Source: Rhizomys pruinosus (taxonomy: Eukaryota; Chordata; Mammalia; Rodentia; Spalacidae). From it: a stretch of DNA of 64,000 bases. Numbering within the stretch: the stretch's first letter is position 1; the number at the start of each line of letters is the position of its first letter. The DNA is taken from contig VZQC01007984.1 in assembly GCA_009823505.1 (NCBI GenBank), positions 1,162,519 through 1,226,518 on the forward strand. Reading direction: 5' to 3'. The notes under the pieces are model-generated. The model ran no database searches, was not told where the DNA came from, and saw only the letters and a program-made list of their open reading frames with translations. The translations under genes were made by a program, and so were the position numbers. Shown one piece after another: positions 22,548 to 34,321 of this stretch.

Positions 22548-22649
22548 AATTCGGGGATTTGGTACTAGCATCCACAAATGAGGGAAACCATTCAGCTTGC
22601 CTTTCAATTCAGGGATTTGGTACTAGCATCCACAAATGCGGGAAACCAT
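22534..22649. repeat. 58-bp tandem duplication in L1 3'UTR
   Basis: Two copies (22534-22591, 22592-22649) of the 'tcagcttgcctttcaattc...gagggaaaccat' unit. The first copy is also the right TSD of the composite insertion, so the duplication arose at or after that event. Confidence 0.88.
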
Positions 22650-23145
22650 TCCCTGTTTGTGATTTCTGGGACTGTGTTACTTCACTTAGCATAATGAGTT
22701 TCATCCATTTACCTACAGAGTTCATGATGTCATCTTTCTTTACTACTGCATAGAACTCCATTGTGTAGATGTACCACATTTTTTTATCCACTTGTCTGTT
22801 GAGGAGCATTTAGGTTGGTTCCAGCTCTTCACTATTGTGAAGAGAGCTGCAATAAACATAGATGTGCATGTATCTTTGCAGTAGGATGAGTCTTGTGGGT
22901 ATATATCCAGGAGTGGTATGGCTGGATCAGGTGGTAGGCACGTTTTGAGTCTTTTAAGGGTTCTCCACACTGCTTTCCACAGTGGTTGTATGATTTTACA
23001 TTCCCACCAGCAGTGGATGAGTGTTCCCCTTTCCCCATAACTCTCCAGCATTTGGTGTCTTTTGTTTTATCTTAGCCAGTCTTATAGGAGTGAGGTGATA
23101 TTTTAGAGTGGTTTTTATTTGCATTTCCTTAATTATTAACAATGT

Positions 23146-25276
23146 TGAACACTTTTTATTGTTATTAAATTTATTCCATAAGTCATACATCATTTCTCAA
23201 TCAAATCTAGAGTTGCTTCCCTTTCCGTGACCCCACCCCACTGGAGTCCCTGCACTCTGCCATTACAAGTCCTGTATCTTTTTCTGAGTCTTTCCTTAGC
23301 TTTTTGTTGTTGTTCGTATTTTGGTTTTTTTTTTTTCAGTTCTTTTGTTGTTCTCTCCAATTTGTATTGCTACAGTATATATACATATATATATACATAG
23401 TTATATATACATAAATATATACATACATACATACACATATCACTTGAATTGGAGGATATTTTTTTCCTAAAAGATGTCATGTTTTCCTTAAGGAAGTGCT
23501 TTAGCTTGGCAATCCCAAACAACCATTAATCCTGCACTTTTGCTCCTCATTGGTTTTTTTCCCTCCCATGGTCATCCAAATGAAGTCCAGTAAGCACACA
23601 TCCTATCTTGATCCCCCTGCACTGGCCTCCATGATACAGCCCAGGTAGTCCAGCAATGGCAGTCCATATTCTGAAAAGGCTGAAATCCCCTTAGCTGTTT
23701 AATCCACAAGCTGGGTATCTCAGTAGTCCCCATCTGGCATTGAAGGTTTGGAGAATTCTTGGAGAGATGAGTCCTCAGTCCAAACTGGAAGGTTAAAAAG
23801 CTGTGTCTCATGTCTTTGAGGAGTGCCAAAAGCAGTAGCAGCCACAGGGTAGATGTATTTGCCAGTAAGAATTGAAGACAGGCCAAACACAGTACTCTCT
23901 TTTGTTTTTCTTTTTGTCTTTTTACTAAGATCTCAAGTTTTATGTCTGCAGTACAGTTTCTCTAGTCTTACTGATTATTTACTTCTGGTTGTACTTTCCT
24001 TTTGGATGCTTAAGGCCACACAGTTAGCCCAGATTAACCAAGGTTTTGGTTTTCTCAAGGTCAGTTGAGGATCTGGTCCTCAGGGGTCTCTTGGGTTTTT
24101 TTTTGGGGGGGAGGGGGGAGCACCTTGTTCCTTTCAGCTTTTCATTTACCAGTTCCATCCACTCGAGGACAAAATCAGGTCTTGCTAGACCAGGCTTCCT
24201 TTTTGAAGCATGAGCAGACTTTCCTCTTTATAGACTGGACACTGGCTGAAGTCTCATTAGTGGATCTCCAAGACTTCTCTGAACAGGAAGCCTGGTGACC
24301 CACATTTGCAGGACATTTCAAGAGATGCCCCCATGCATAATCCCCTATGACTTGGTTGAACTCTGAGGGCAAGGAAAAAAGTTATCCCTTAGGTCCCTCA
24401 GCCAAATTGGTATGGATGTTAACTATGGTCGTTAAGCACCCAGAAAGGCTAAGTTGCACCAGCTTATTACATTGCACCTATATTAAAATTGTATCCTTTG
24501 GAAACAAACTGTATGTTATTTCCATATCATATTTCTTGATTTTCATCTTTCCATTTTAATTCCATTTACTCTAAAATATGCACACATACCCTCCATCATA
24601 TACCAAAAACCCAACATCTTAAAATAAATGTTAGGTCAGCTCTAGAACCTGTTTGAGGACTCACAATGCAAGAGCACAGTTGTCTTTAGATCATGGGTAA
24701 TATAACATTAACATTGCTCAGTTTGTCCCACAACAAGGTACTTGGTACTAACATCCACAGATGAAGGACACCATTTGTCTTTTGTTTTTCTGGGATTCTG
24801 TTACTTCACTTAGCATAAAATCTTCTAGTTCTATCCATTTACCTGCAAATTTCATGATGTCATCTTTCTTTACCGCTGCATAGAACTCCATTGTGTAGAG
24901 GTACCACATTTTCTCTATCCACTCGTCAGTTGAGAAGCACTTGGGTTGGTTTCAGCTCTTCACTATTGTGAAGAGAGCTGCAATAAACATGGCTGTACAT
25001 GTATTGCTGTGGTAGGAAGAGTCTGATGGATATATTCCCAGAAGTGGTATGGCTGGGCAGGTGGTAGGCTCATTTTGAGTCTTTTAAGAGTTCTCTATAC
25101 TGCTTTCCATAGTGGTTGTACAAGTTTGCATTCCCACCAGAAGTGGATAAGTGTTGCCCTTTCCCCACACCCTCTCGAGCATTTGGTATCATTTGTTTTC
25201 TTGATCCTTGCCAGCCTTATTGGGGTGAGATGATATCTTAAAGTGGTTTTAATTTGCATTTCCTTAATTATTAGAA
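23146..25276 (-). mobile_element. L1 with long 3'UTR
   Basis: A 3' end 'attccataagtcatacatcatttctc' starts at about 23150. The 3'UTR is about 1.5 kb and includes an extra module of about 1.1 kb (23,400-24,480) absent from the shorter L1s. ORF2 C-terminal sequence follows (24,790-25,265). The 15-bp aatgttgaacacttt occurs at both edges, as a TSD would, yet it is also normal ORF2 sequence. Confidence 0.8.
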
Positions 25277-26234
25277 ATGTTGAACACTTTGAAGATGCTT
25301 CTTAGCCATCTTTATTTCCTCACTGGTGAAGTCTCCATTCAGCTTTTTACTCCATCTTTTGAGTGAGTCATTTGTTTTCTTACTTCTTTGTTTTTTGAGT
25401 AGTTAATATATTCTGAAGTTAATGCTCTGTCAGATGTACCACTGGTGAAGGTTTTCTCCCACTCTGTGGGTTTTCTCTTCACTTCCCTGATTGTTTCTTT
25501 CACTGTACAGAAGCTTTTGAGTTTAATGAGGTCCCACTTGTCAATTGTCGACCTTATTTCCTGCGTAGCTGCTATCTAATTTAGAAAGTCTTTTCCTACA
25601 CCTATGTCTTGTATGTTCCTGCTAGCTTTTTCTTCTATCACCTTCAGAGATTCAGGTTTCATGTTGAGGTCTTTGATCCACTTGGAGTTGATTTTTGTGC
25701 AGGTTGAGTGGTAGAGGTTTAATTTTGTTCTTCTACATATGGTGATCCAGTTTTGCCAGCACCATTTGATGAAGATGCTATCTTTCCTCCAATAAGCTTT
25801 TTTGGCCCCTTTATCAAATGTGAGGTGGCTGAAATTGTATGAACTCAAGTTTGGATCTTCAATTTTGTTCCATTGGTCAATGGGTCTGTTTTTGTGTCAG
25901 TAACTAAAGGAACCAAAGATCTCTACAGCAAAAAATTTAAATCCCTGAAGAAGGAGATTGAAGATGATGCCTAAAGATGGAAAAACTTCCCATCCTCATG
26001 GACTGGAAAAATTAATATAGTAAAAATGTCCATTCTACTCAAATTAATATACAGATTCAATGCAATCCTAATTAAGATCCCCATGAGTTTCTTCACAGAC
26101 TTGGAAAAAAAAATCCTTAAATTCATATGGAAAAACAAAATACCCCAAATAGCTAAAGCAGTCCTGGGTAAAAAATGTAAAACAGGGGGGATCACCTTAC
26201 TGGACTTCAGGCTTTATTACAGAGCTATAGTCAT

Positions 26235-26519
26235 GAAATGTGTATTTTCATTTTTTTCATTTTTTTATTTATTTTTGTATGTGTATGAATGTACTGTCTG
26301 CATGCAAGTTTGTGCACCCATGTCGTGCAATGCCGCAGAGGTCAGAAGAGGGTGTCGGATTCCCCTGGAACTGGAGTTCTCCTGGAACTGGAGTTTCGGA
26401 CTGTTCTCGGCCGCCATGTGGGTGCTGGAGATCGAACCTGGGTGCTCTGCAAGAGCGGTCAGCGCTCTTGCGCTCTTAACTGCTAGGCCATCTCTCCAGT
26501 CCGAAATGTGTATTTTCAT
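26235..26519 (-). mobile_element. B2 SINE at the right edge of the L1 locus
   Basis: Full-length minus-strand B2 (26252-26502) with 17-bp TSD gaaatgtgtattttcat. The TSD is also the right flank of the L1 locus, so this B2 is younger. It creates a 178-codon frame with the adjacent L1 piece, which is not a gene. Confidence 0.93.
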
Positions 26520-27234
26520 CAACCAAATTGAGTTAATTATAGTGCTTGCCCAGTTGCTTTAAGGCCTATATGAATTAACAAATGCAAACTTATCACACAA
26601 CATCAGGTATATGGTAAATGCTCAGAAGGTTATTATTATTCTTAAGCTAACATCACTAGGAAATCTAACTATGAGGTTTGTTACATGTAAAACTCTCCTT
26701 GGTAAAATCAGTCATTATACTGGTAAGCTTTCTTCTGACTGCTGGGTTTCATGTTTTGTGAATAGTATTTAAGTTCAGGTTTTGGTTTCTTGCGTTTGGT
26801 TCATATGCTTTTATTTAGTATGTTTTTAAGTGATGTGCTTTATCTCCTATTCCCGGCTAGCTGAGATTTGGACCATTATTACTTGGTGATATTTCCAATA
26901 AACATGACTAAACCATAGCATACATGCCACCATTTCACTCGCTCCAGGAAAAAGGCTAATAATCAATGGTAGCGCTCATCCAACTGAGTTCTAATGTAAG
27001 CTCAGCATCCTTTCCAAAGTATAGCTCATAGAAGACAAGGGCAGGAAGTCAAAACAATGCATGAACTGAAGTTTTGTCAGCATGGGCAGATAAAATAGAA
27101 AGCTAGCAGAAGAAAGAAAAGAAAGATAAAAATTGGCATAACACTGAAAATATAAAAATTACAAAAGTAACATGTGGAAGTAAATTCTGGCATTTGAAAG
27201 AAAATGGTTTTAAAACTTCTGAAAAAAAATTTAA
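26520..27234. other. Unassigned DNA
   Basis: Genomic DNA that flanked the L1 nest before insertion. No recognised repeat, exon or RNA. Confidence 0.45.
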
Positions 27235-27535
27235 AAAGAGAAGATATAATTACCAAATCATTAATAAGTGAGCTATATCATTATGGCATCAACAAATATT
27301 TTAAAAATAAAGAAATACTTAAAAGATCCTTTGAATTAATACAGTCACCTACTTAAGAGAATTGGACAAATTCTTTGAAAGATGCATATTGCTAAAGTAC
27401 ACTCAAAGACATGTTATTTAATTCTCTCTATATTATACAAAATTAAATTTGTAATGTAAAAACTTTCATATAAATAAAACTCCAGGCTCAAACAACTTTA
27501 CTCATTAAGTCTAACAAAACACCAAAGGAATGCAT
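27235..27535 (+). mobile_element. Old L1M ORF2 fragment
   Basis: 'gagctatatcattatgg', 'gaattggacaaattctttgaaag', 'aaattaaatttgtaatgtaaaaac', 'aataaaactccaggctc' follow the L1 ORF2 order. Further pieces of the same or similar copies appear at 28,440-28,690 and 28,915-29,040. Confidence 0.75.
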
Positions 27536-27544
27536 AATACTTAT

Positions 27545-28370
27545 TTCCCTTTCTATTAATTAAATTAGTTCTTTGACAAATTGCATACAGGTATATAATG
27601 TATTTTGTTTACTCTTATCCCCACCCTCTCTTATCCTCCCACCCTGTCATCCCCCCTTACTATAAATTCCTTTCTCATTCATCACCTTTTTGTTTTGTTT
27701 CATGACCCACTGATTTTTTTCTTTTTTTTTTTTTTAGATAGGATTTCCCTGTAGTCTCAGCCTGCCTCTGCCTCCCAAGTCCTGGAATTAAAGGCATGGA
27801 CTACCATGACTGGTCATGAGCCTCTGATTTTAAATAGGACTGTGAGGCCAAGGGTTTGAAGCTTTTCATCAGAGCCTAGTGGATACCACCATTGGTGCAC
27901 AAATGAAGGCAATGACTGTCCCTCTCCCAGAATCCATCAAGGACAAATAGGGTCCCATATGTCCCTCTCAGGTCTATAATTGGCTGTTGACAAGTCCACT
28001 CTTGTGCAGGCCCAGCATAGACAACCTCAGCAACTATGAGATAATGTTTGCAATGGCTGTCCTATGCTCTGAAGACAACGTTTCACAGTTCTTCTGTCTT
28101 CCAGCTCTTATAGTCTTTCAGCTCCTTCTTCCCCAGTGTTCTTTGAGCTTTAGAGGAGAATATATAAACTATATAAAGCTGAGAAATCAACCATCTTGTA
28201 TTCCAAGGATCTTGAGCAACCATGAGTTCCTGCATTCACTGCCATTCACCGTACGGGACGAGGAGGGCAGCAAAAGTGTGCCGCCTATTTCTTTTATAAA
28301 TTCACAGATAAGGAATAGATCTCTATACCTATTGTATGATGACATACATCAAAAGCAGACAAAGAATAGT
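27545..28370 (-). mobile_element. Lx-like L1 3'UTR, interrupted by a B1
   Basis: 'tctttgacaaattgcatacagg...cttatcctcccaccc' is an Lx 3' end, continued after a B1 (27,715-27,817) by 'cacagttcttctgtcttccagctcttatagtctttcagctcc' and 'catgagttcctgcattcactgccattc'. Assignment is from remembered Lx 3'UTR wording. Confidence 0.7.
27715..27817 (-). mobile_element. Shortened B1 SINE
   Basis: T-rich tail, 'gataggatttccctgtagtc', then a jump to 'cagcctgcctctgcctcccaag', so the middle is deleted. The flanks 'catgacccactgatttt' and 'catgagcctctgatttt' look like a diverged TSD. Confidence 0.8.
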
Positions 28371-28439
28371 TCAAACTATAGATATAAAACTAAATGAATA
28401 CCCTCAGTAAATACAAATGAAAAATGCAAATTAAAAATT

Positions 28440-28765
28440 AACAAATTATATTGAAAAAGATCTGAAAACAATAATACAGGCCAACTGTTATTTGTCTCAG
28501 AAATGAAAGTTTTGCTGAAAATCATCTATAATAGTAATAATAATAATAATAATAATAATGCATAATATAGTGATTTTCCTTACTATAGTAAGGGACATTG
28601 ATAAAGGAGTACTATCCAAGTATGGAGACAGGAAATATATGGAAATTGTCTGTACTTCCTTGTCAATTCTGCTTAAAATATTGCATTAAAAAGTGGGAAG
28701 ACATCATCAGATCAAGTGTCATCTCAGTGGTGAAAGCTTTTAACTAACAAAAATAAAAAATAATA
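28440..28765 (+). mobile_element. L1M remnants with (TAA)n
   Basis: Decayed L1 ORF2 and a 3'-end-like piece ('tatggagacaggaaatatatggaaattgtctgtacttcc') surround a (TAA)n run at 28,530-28,560. Low certainty about boundaries. Confidence 0.4.
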
Positions 28766-28905
28766 GGTGGGTCATGGTGGAGCCCTACTTTTAATACTAG
28801 TGTTCTGGAGGCAGCAAAAGGTCTCTGTGAACTCAAGGCCAGCCTGATCCACATAATTTCAAGCCAACCAGGGCTACATAGTGAGACCCTGTTTCAAAAT
28901 GAAAG
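28766..28905 (+). mobile_element. B1 SINE, old
   Basis: 'gtgggtcatggtggagccc' to 'gggctacatagtgagaccctgtttcaaaa' is a strongly diverged B1 lying between L1M pieces. Confidence 0.85.
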
Positions 28906-28914
28906 GTAAGACTC

Positions 28915-29040
28915 TTTGAACATTAAAAGTAAACTTACCTATGATCCAGCAATTCCATTCTTCGGTATGTACTCAGATGATGTGTAAATATACATTTAAA
29001 CAAGAAATTTTACACTAATATACTTCATAACATTTAAACA
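28915..29040 (+). mobile_element. Old L1M ORF2 C-terminal fragment
   Basis: 'aaacttacctatgatccagcaattccattcttcggtatgtactc' is the well-known end of L1 ORF2 on the plus strand. Confidence 0.75.
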
Positions 29041-29043
29041 TAT

Positions 29044-29170
29044 ATGTAAATATTTATATTTGTGTCTCACAGAGACACATATTTATATTTATATTTGTGT
29101 CTCACAGAGACACCAGCCTCTGCCTCCCAAGTGCTGGGATTAAAGGCGTACACCACCAAGCCTGGCTTAT
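29044..29170 (-). mobile_element. Truncated B1 beside a duplicated palindrome
   Basis: Two copies of a 'tatttatatttgtgtctcacagagacac' stretch, each containing the perfect inverted repeat gtgtctc-aca-gagacac (29062-29078, 29097-29113), precede a B1 reduced to its 5' 60 bp (29,111-29,167, minus strand). Confidence 0.75.
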
Positions 29171-29371
29171 GTTTGTATTTGATTCCTGAAGTCCTCAATG
29201 TCTTCACACCAAGCATTTTCACACAATTGATTTCATATGACTTGGTGTGTGAAAACACAATAGCCATTTCTATCCTTAGTGCAACTTTTCCTGGGCTATC
29301 CATCCTTAGAAAGTGTTCAAAGTGACAGCAGTGTGCTGGGAAAGATAATATGAATCCATAGGGAATTTTTA

Positions 29372-30373
29372 TCTATTTTAATTTTTTTCAAAGCCACTTT
29401 TTATTGGAACTTTGTGCATTTCATACAAAATTTCAAATCAAATCTAGACCCATTCCCCCCTCCCTGCCCCCCACCCCACCAGAGCTCATGCGTTCTGCCA
29501 AACATGTTTTCATCTTTTTCTCAGTCTCCCTCAAAATCCTCGATACAGAAGTTTACTGTTTTGAGCAGAAGTTCCCCATTTCAGGCATTTCTTTGACCCA
29601 GTCTTGTTGTTATTGTTGTTGTTATTCCTTCCAATTTGTATCACTCCAAAATATGCACATATGCATGCCACATATATCATAGGTTTTAGCATCCTCAGCT
29701 TATGATTTTTTTATTAGGCTGAAAGATGTCATGTTTGAAGGCTCCTCCTTGGTAAGCCCAAACCACCATCAGTTCTGCCCTTGTGCTCCACATTGGGGTT
29801 TTCCCTTCCCATGGTCACAAAATGAGGTCCAGTGAGCAACACATCCTGTCTTCATCCTCCTCTACTGGTCTCCATGATACAGCCTGGGTAGTACAACAAT
29901 GGCAGTCTATACTCTGAAGAGGCTGAAACCCCAGTAGTAGCTCAGTCCATGAGTTGAATGTCTCAGCAGTCCCCATCTGGCACTGAAGGTTTGGAGAATT
30001 CTTGGAGAGACATGAGTCTTCAGTCCATACTGGAAGGTTGAAAAGTTGTGCCTCATGTCTTTGAAGGATGGCAAAAGCAGTGACAGACACAGGGTAGCTG
30101 CACTTGCCAGTAAGACAGGCCAAACAACTGTGTTTTTTGTTTGCTTGTTTGTTTTTGTTTTTACTTTTTGTCTTTTTACTAAGATCTCAAGTTTTATACC
30201 TGAAGCACAATTTCTCAGGCCTTACTATTTATTTATTTCTGGCTATACTTTCCTTTTGGATGTTTAAAGCCATACAGTTAGCCCAGATTAACCAAGGTTT
30301 TTGTTTTCTTAAGGTCAGTTGAGGATCTGGTCCTCAAGGGTCACTCAGGGGTTTTTTTTGGGGGGGGAAGGGT
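29372..30373 (-). mobile_element. L1 consisting of long-type 3'UTR only
   Basis: T-rich tail, terminal 3'UTR (29,400-29,690), then the extra module shared with the L1s at 23,400 and 54,770, ending at the C/A-rich tract (G/T on the plus strand, 30,350-30,370). The flanks 'tattttaatt' and 'tattttttaatt' resemble a TSD. Confidence 0.82.
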
Positions 30374-30383
30374 ATTTTTTAAT

Positions 30384-30384
<1 letters not shown>

Positions 30385-30420
<36 letters not shown>

Positions 30421-30720
30421 GTGTTATATATGTTTGGGCAGGTGCACATATGTGTGCGCTCACCAGAGGTAATGTTCAGGTGTGTTCTGTTGCTCTCTCC
30501 CTTTTTTTTTTTTTTTGAGGGTTTCTCACAAGACCCAGAACTCACTGATTGGGAGGACTAATGGCCAGCAAGCTCTGGTAATCCACCCCTCTCTGTCCCC
30601 CCTCCAACTCAGAACTATGGTCACAGACACAAATCACCTCAACTTTTTTGTTGGTCCTGGGGATCCAAACTCAGGTCCTCACATTTGTGCAGCAGCCAGT
30701 TTACCAACTTGAACCTGGTT
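30385..30720 (-). mobile_element. B4-type composite SINE with (TG)n tail
   Basis: (TG)n at 30,386-30,422, a B1-like half ('gagggtttctcacaagacccagaactcactgatt'), and a tRNA-like head ('ggggatccaaactcaggtcctcac...gcagccagtttaccaac'). Confidence 0.7.
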
Positions 30721-30779
30721 ATGACTAGTAAATGCAATGATGAAAGAAACACAGGTTTCTTTGGGAAATTTGACATATT

Positions 30780-30960
30780 GCTTGGTTTCTGGGACTTAAT
30801 TATAAGAATGCAAAATGAGAATATCACTTAACTTGTAGAACTGATGTGAGGATAAAGTAAAATGCACTTACATTCTTCTTGCTGTCCAAGCATTAAGAAT
30901 GGTAGGTCTATTATGATTAGTAGTAATCTTATTATTAGAATCATTGTGATCTGCAAGAGA
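30780..30960 (+). mobile_element. MIR SINE
   Basis: 'tgcaaaatgagaatatcact', 'gaactgatgtgaggataaagtaaaatgcac' and 'ccaagcattaagaatgg...attagtagtaatc' follow the MIR core and tail order. It is an old mammalian element. Confidence 0.6.
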
Positions 30961-31242
30961 GAAAAAACTACTGCACTGAAAAAATGAGTATAAGGATTTT
31001 CATTAGTACTGAGAAATAAGTTTACGAACCAGTGAACATTTCTGCTGAAATGAACAGAATGGTTGGATTTGAAGATGCCTGTCCAGTAGGGAACCAATGG
31101 ATTGATCCAGCATATTTTTTTTTCCTTGTGCTCATGGTTGGACATTTTGTGACTGGGTTAGACAGGTTTTCTTCCTTCTTTATTACACTGCATACATCAG
31201 AGAAGATTCCTAGGAACTGGACCTTGCTTTTCTCTCTACTTT

Positions 31243-31423
31243 CTTTTTTTTTTTTTTTGAGGGGAGGTTCTTTTCAAGACAGGATCTCCCTGTAGTCCCA
31301 GCTGCCCTGGAATTCTCTCTGTAGACCAGGCTGGCCTTGAACTCACAAAGATCCTCCTGCCTCTGCCTCCCAAGTGCTAGGATTAAAGGCGTGCACCACC
31401 ATGCCCGGCTCTCTCTCTACTTT
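31243..31423 (-). mobile_element. B1 SINE
   Basis: Minus-strand B1 with a 15-T tail and TSD tctctctacttt on both sides (near 31,230 and 31,412). Confidence 0.93.
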
Positions 31424-31654
31424 ATAACTTGTTCAAGCAATGTGACTTACTTGGCTTGGCTAGGGCCATGCTCTTCTACAAGTACAGCCTCCTTCAGATT
31501 TTTTGTTTTAATAACTGGACATTCAGGTAACATTCACTTCCCACCTCTTCTTGTCCTTTCAAGCTTACAGGTGAGGGAAACAATCTGGTTTTGCTGGTTT
31601 GGGGATGTTTTGCCATTTATCAGCTTTCCTTAAACCTTGCCACATCTTGTAAAC

Positions 31655-31712
31655 ACACATGTGCGCATGCGCACGTGCACGCACTCACACACACACACAC
31701 ACACACACACAC
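31655..31712. repeat. Alternating purine-pyrimidine tract with (CA)n
   Basis: An alternating stretch including the palindrome gtgcgcatgcgcac passes into a CA run. TGCGCATGCGCA at 31662-31673 fits the NRF1 consensus exactly. The tract is also of the type that can adopt Z-DNA. Confidence 0.85.
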
Positions 31713-32498
31713 GACCAAATGATGATTTAGTTACATGTTTCAATAATCTCTTTACTTCACTAACTTCCCCTGATAATTTTCTGTCCAGTACTGTCATTTT
31801 TTACTATGTCTGGCCACTGAAATTCCACAGTTTCCTCATTTGGACACCTTCACTAAAATTTATGTGGATAGAAGAAGGGAATTTTTAGCTACCAGTGACA
31901 TCTGGAATACTCAAATTAACACTCCAGAGGCACATATTAAATACAAAGTTTTGAGAAATCATTTAGCTCTTACATTCAGGCACTATGGTGATGATGGGTT
32001 TACAGTGGTCTTGATGCAAGTCAGTGGTTTCTGCTGATTTCTGAGTGTTACTCAGAATGCTAGTATATTGTAATTCTTTTCCTACAACTATCCATACTTT
32101 ATATGTATTTTACAGCAGTTTGACCCTACAGATGGTCTGTGGCTCTACTCTGAAATCTGGGGTTATTTTATGGCTTTTCTTTGGCCATCAGAATGAAATG
32201 GACATACTTTAGAAGTTCAGCTTCTAGAGACCTTAAGCACATTCATTCTTCTTCCTACTCCTCACCTCAGGTAATAGCTGATCAATTTCCAATCATATTA
32301 ATGATATATCAGTCCACTTGTCAACAGTCTGCAAGAGGAAGCCATCATACAATTCATAAATTCAACCTTATTAAAGTTAAAATGACCAATTTCACAATAT
32401 TAAAAGGAAAAGCAATTCAGTTTAGGAAAAATATACTATACAATGGACTAGAATTGGCAATATACTTTTTGAAGTTCAAATGTTAAAAATAAGCATTT
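31713..32498. other. Unassigned DNA
   Basis: No repeat recognised over about 790 bp. Several short plus-strand frames, none with family features or clear splice-bounded exon structure. Confidence 0.45.
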
Positions 32499-32787
32499 GA
32501 AAAAGATAGGTAACGAGGCTAGAGAGATAGCCTAGCGGTTAAGAGCGCCGACCGCTCTTACAGAGGACCCGGGTTTGATCCCCAGCACCCACATGGCGGC
32601 CAAGAACCATCTGAAACTCCAATTTCAGGAGAACTCCAGTTCCAGGGGAATCCGACACTCTCTTCTGACCTCTGCGGCATTGCATGACACGGGTGCACAA
32701 ACTTGCATGCAGACAGTACATTTATACACATACAAAAATAAATAAATTAAAAAATTTTTAAAAAAAAGAAAGAAAAAGATAGGTAAC
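32499..32787 (+). mobile_element. B2 SINE, duplicated-motif form
   Basis: Full-length B2 (32515-32771) with 16-bp TSD gaaaaagataggtaac (32499-32514, 32772-32787). It has the two-motif 'aactccaatttcaggagaactccagttccagg' body and reads close to consensus. Confidence 0.95.
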
Positions 32788-32832
32788 CCAATGGGACCAT
32801 AGACCAATAATTCCAAGAGGGAATTTATTTAA

Positions 32833-33084
32833 AAAAATCCACCTGAGGGGCTGGAGAGATGGCTCAGCAGTTAAGAGCACTGACTGCTCTTACAGAAGAT
32901 CTGTGTTTGATTCCCAGCACCCACATGGCAGCTAAGAACCATCTTTAACTCCAGTTCGAGGGGAATTGGACTCTCTTCTGACTTCCACAGCATTGCACGA
33001 CACAGGTGCACCAACCTACATGCAGACAGTACATTCATACACATAAAAAATAAAAAATTAATTAACATTTAAAAATCCACCTGA
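32833..33084 (+). mobile_element. B2 SINE, single-motif form
   Basis: Full-length B2 (32847-33070) with 14-bp TSD aaaaatccacctga. It has only one 'aactccagttcgagg' motif and is more diverged than the copy 60 bp upstream. Confidence 0.94.
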
Positions 33085-34321
33085 ATTATAATATACTTTT
33101 TATATTTAGAGTTAGGAATGTGCAAAATGATAATGTAATAGAATATCATTATTCATACAAAATATCATCAAAACTGAAACAGAAAATGCCACTAGTTTCA
33201 ATTCTTCACCTTTGATTAGTGGAATATTGCAGTCATACTTTGCCATGGACTTATAAAGTAGTAAGGTCCTCACTCAAGATAGATTGCTTTTCAAAGCAAG
33301 GCCAGAGGGCCTGGAGAGACACTTCAGTGCTTAAGAGCCTGTACTACTCCTGCAAGGGACCTGAGTTTGGTTCCTAGCATCTTTTTTTTTTTAATTGGGG
33401 TTTTGTGCATTTCACACAAGATTTCTTTTTATATGTATTTTATTTTAATTATATTTAAGCATTTATACAATTTTTGAAATTTAATATATGAATACAATGT
33501 GTTTAGATCACATTAACTCCCTCCCCTTCCCACTTTCCAACTCTTCCCAGATCCCACTTCCCATTTTATGTCTTTACTCTTTTTTTATTTTTATTGATGC
33601 TTTGTGAATTTCATACATCATTTCTTAGTCCAAGTTAGACACATTCCCTTTTCCATGTCCCCCACCCCACCCCAGTTCATGCATTCTGCCATACATGTCC
33701 TGCCTCTTTTTCTCAGTCTTTTTAAAATTTTTCTCTCCAGAGGTTTATTGCTTGGGCAGAAGTTAACTGTTTCAGTCAGTTCTTTGACCCAGTCCTTTTA
33801 TTGTTCTGGTTTCCTCCCATTTGTATTGCTCCAAAATATGCATATATATACATCATATATGTACCAGAATTACGTCCTCTAAGAATAAACTGTATGTTAA
33901 CTCTAAAATATGTTTAGGAATTCACATTTCCTCCATTAATTTTATATTACTCTAAAATATGGATACATATTCTCCACACATATGCAGTAATTACAGAGTC
34001 TGGAAATAAATGGTAAGTTAATTCTAGAGCCTGTTAAGGGATTCACATTATAACAGCACAGTTGCCTTCACATAAAGAGGAATATAACATTAACATTGTT
34101 CAGTTTGCTTTTCAACAAGGTATTTGGTGCTAACATCCACAAATGAGGGATACCATTTGTTGTTTGTTCTTCTGGGACTGTGTTACTTCACTTAGCATAA
34201 TGGCTTCAAGTTCCATTCAGTTACCTGAAAAGTTCATGATATCATCTTTCTCTACTGTTGCATAGAATTCCATTGTGTAGATGTACCACATTTTCTCTAT
34301 CCACTTGTCAGTTGAGGGATA

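Larger units (their letters stand above)
18244..26248 (-). mobile_element. L1 locus: outer 3'UTR/ORF2 copy split by nested insertions
   Basis: The outer TSD is gaagtgtgtatttt (18244-18257) on the left and gaaatgtgtatttt (26235-26248) on the right. The outer L1 3'UTR (18258-18765) resumes as 3'UTR/ORF2 at 22534-23150, then probably from about 25276 to 25902, with its 5' end inverted (25903-26234, plus strand). Inside sit a composite unit (18766-22533) and a long-3'UTR L1 (about 23146-25265). All coding sequence is broken. Confidence 0.8.

Noticed and set aside
26026..26562. 178-codon plus-strand frame, the longest in the window
   Set aside because: It runs from an inverted L1 ORF2 piece across a TSD into antisense B2. 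Its parts come from two unrelated insertions, so it is not a gene.
32515..32600. tRNA-like sequence in the heads of B2, B3/B4 and ID elements
   Set aside because: These have Pol III boxes but no cloverleaf-competent full tRNA. They are SINE heads.
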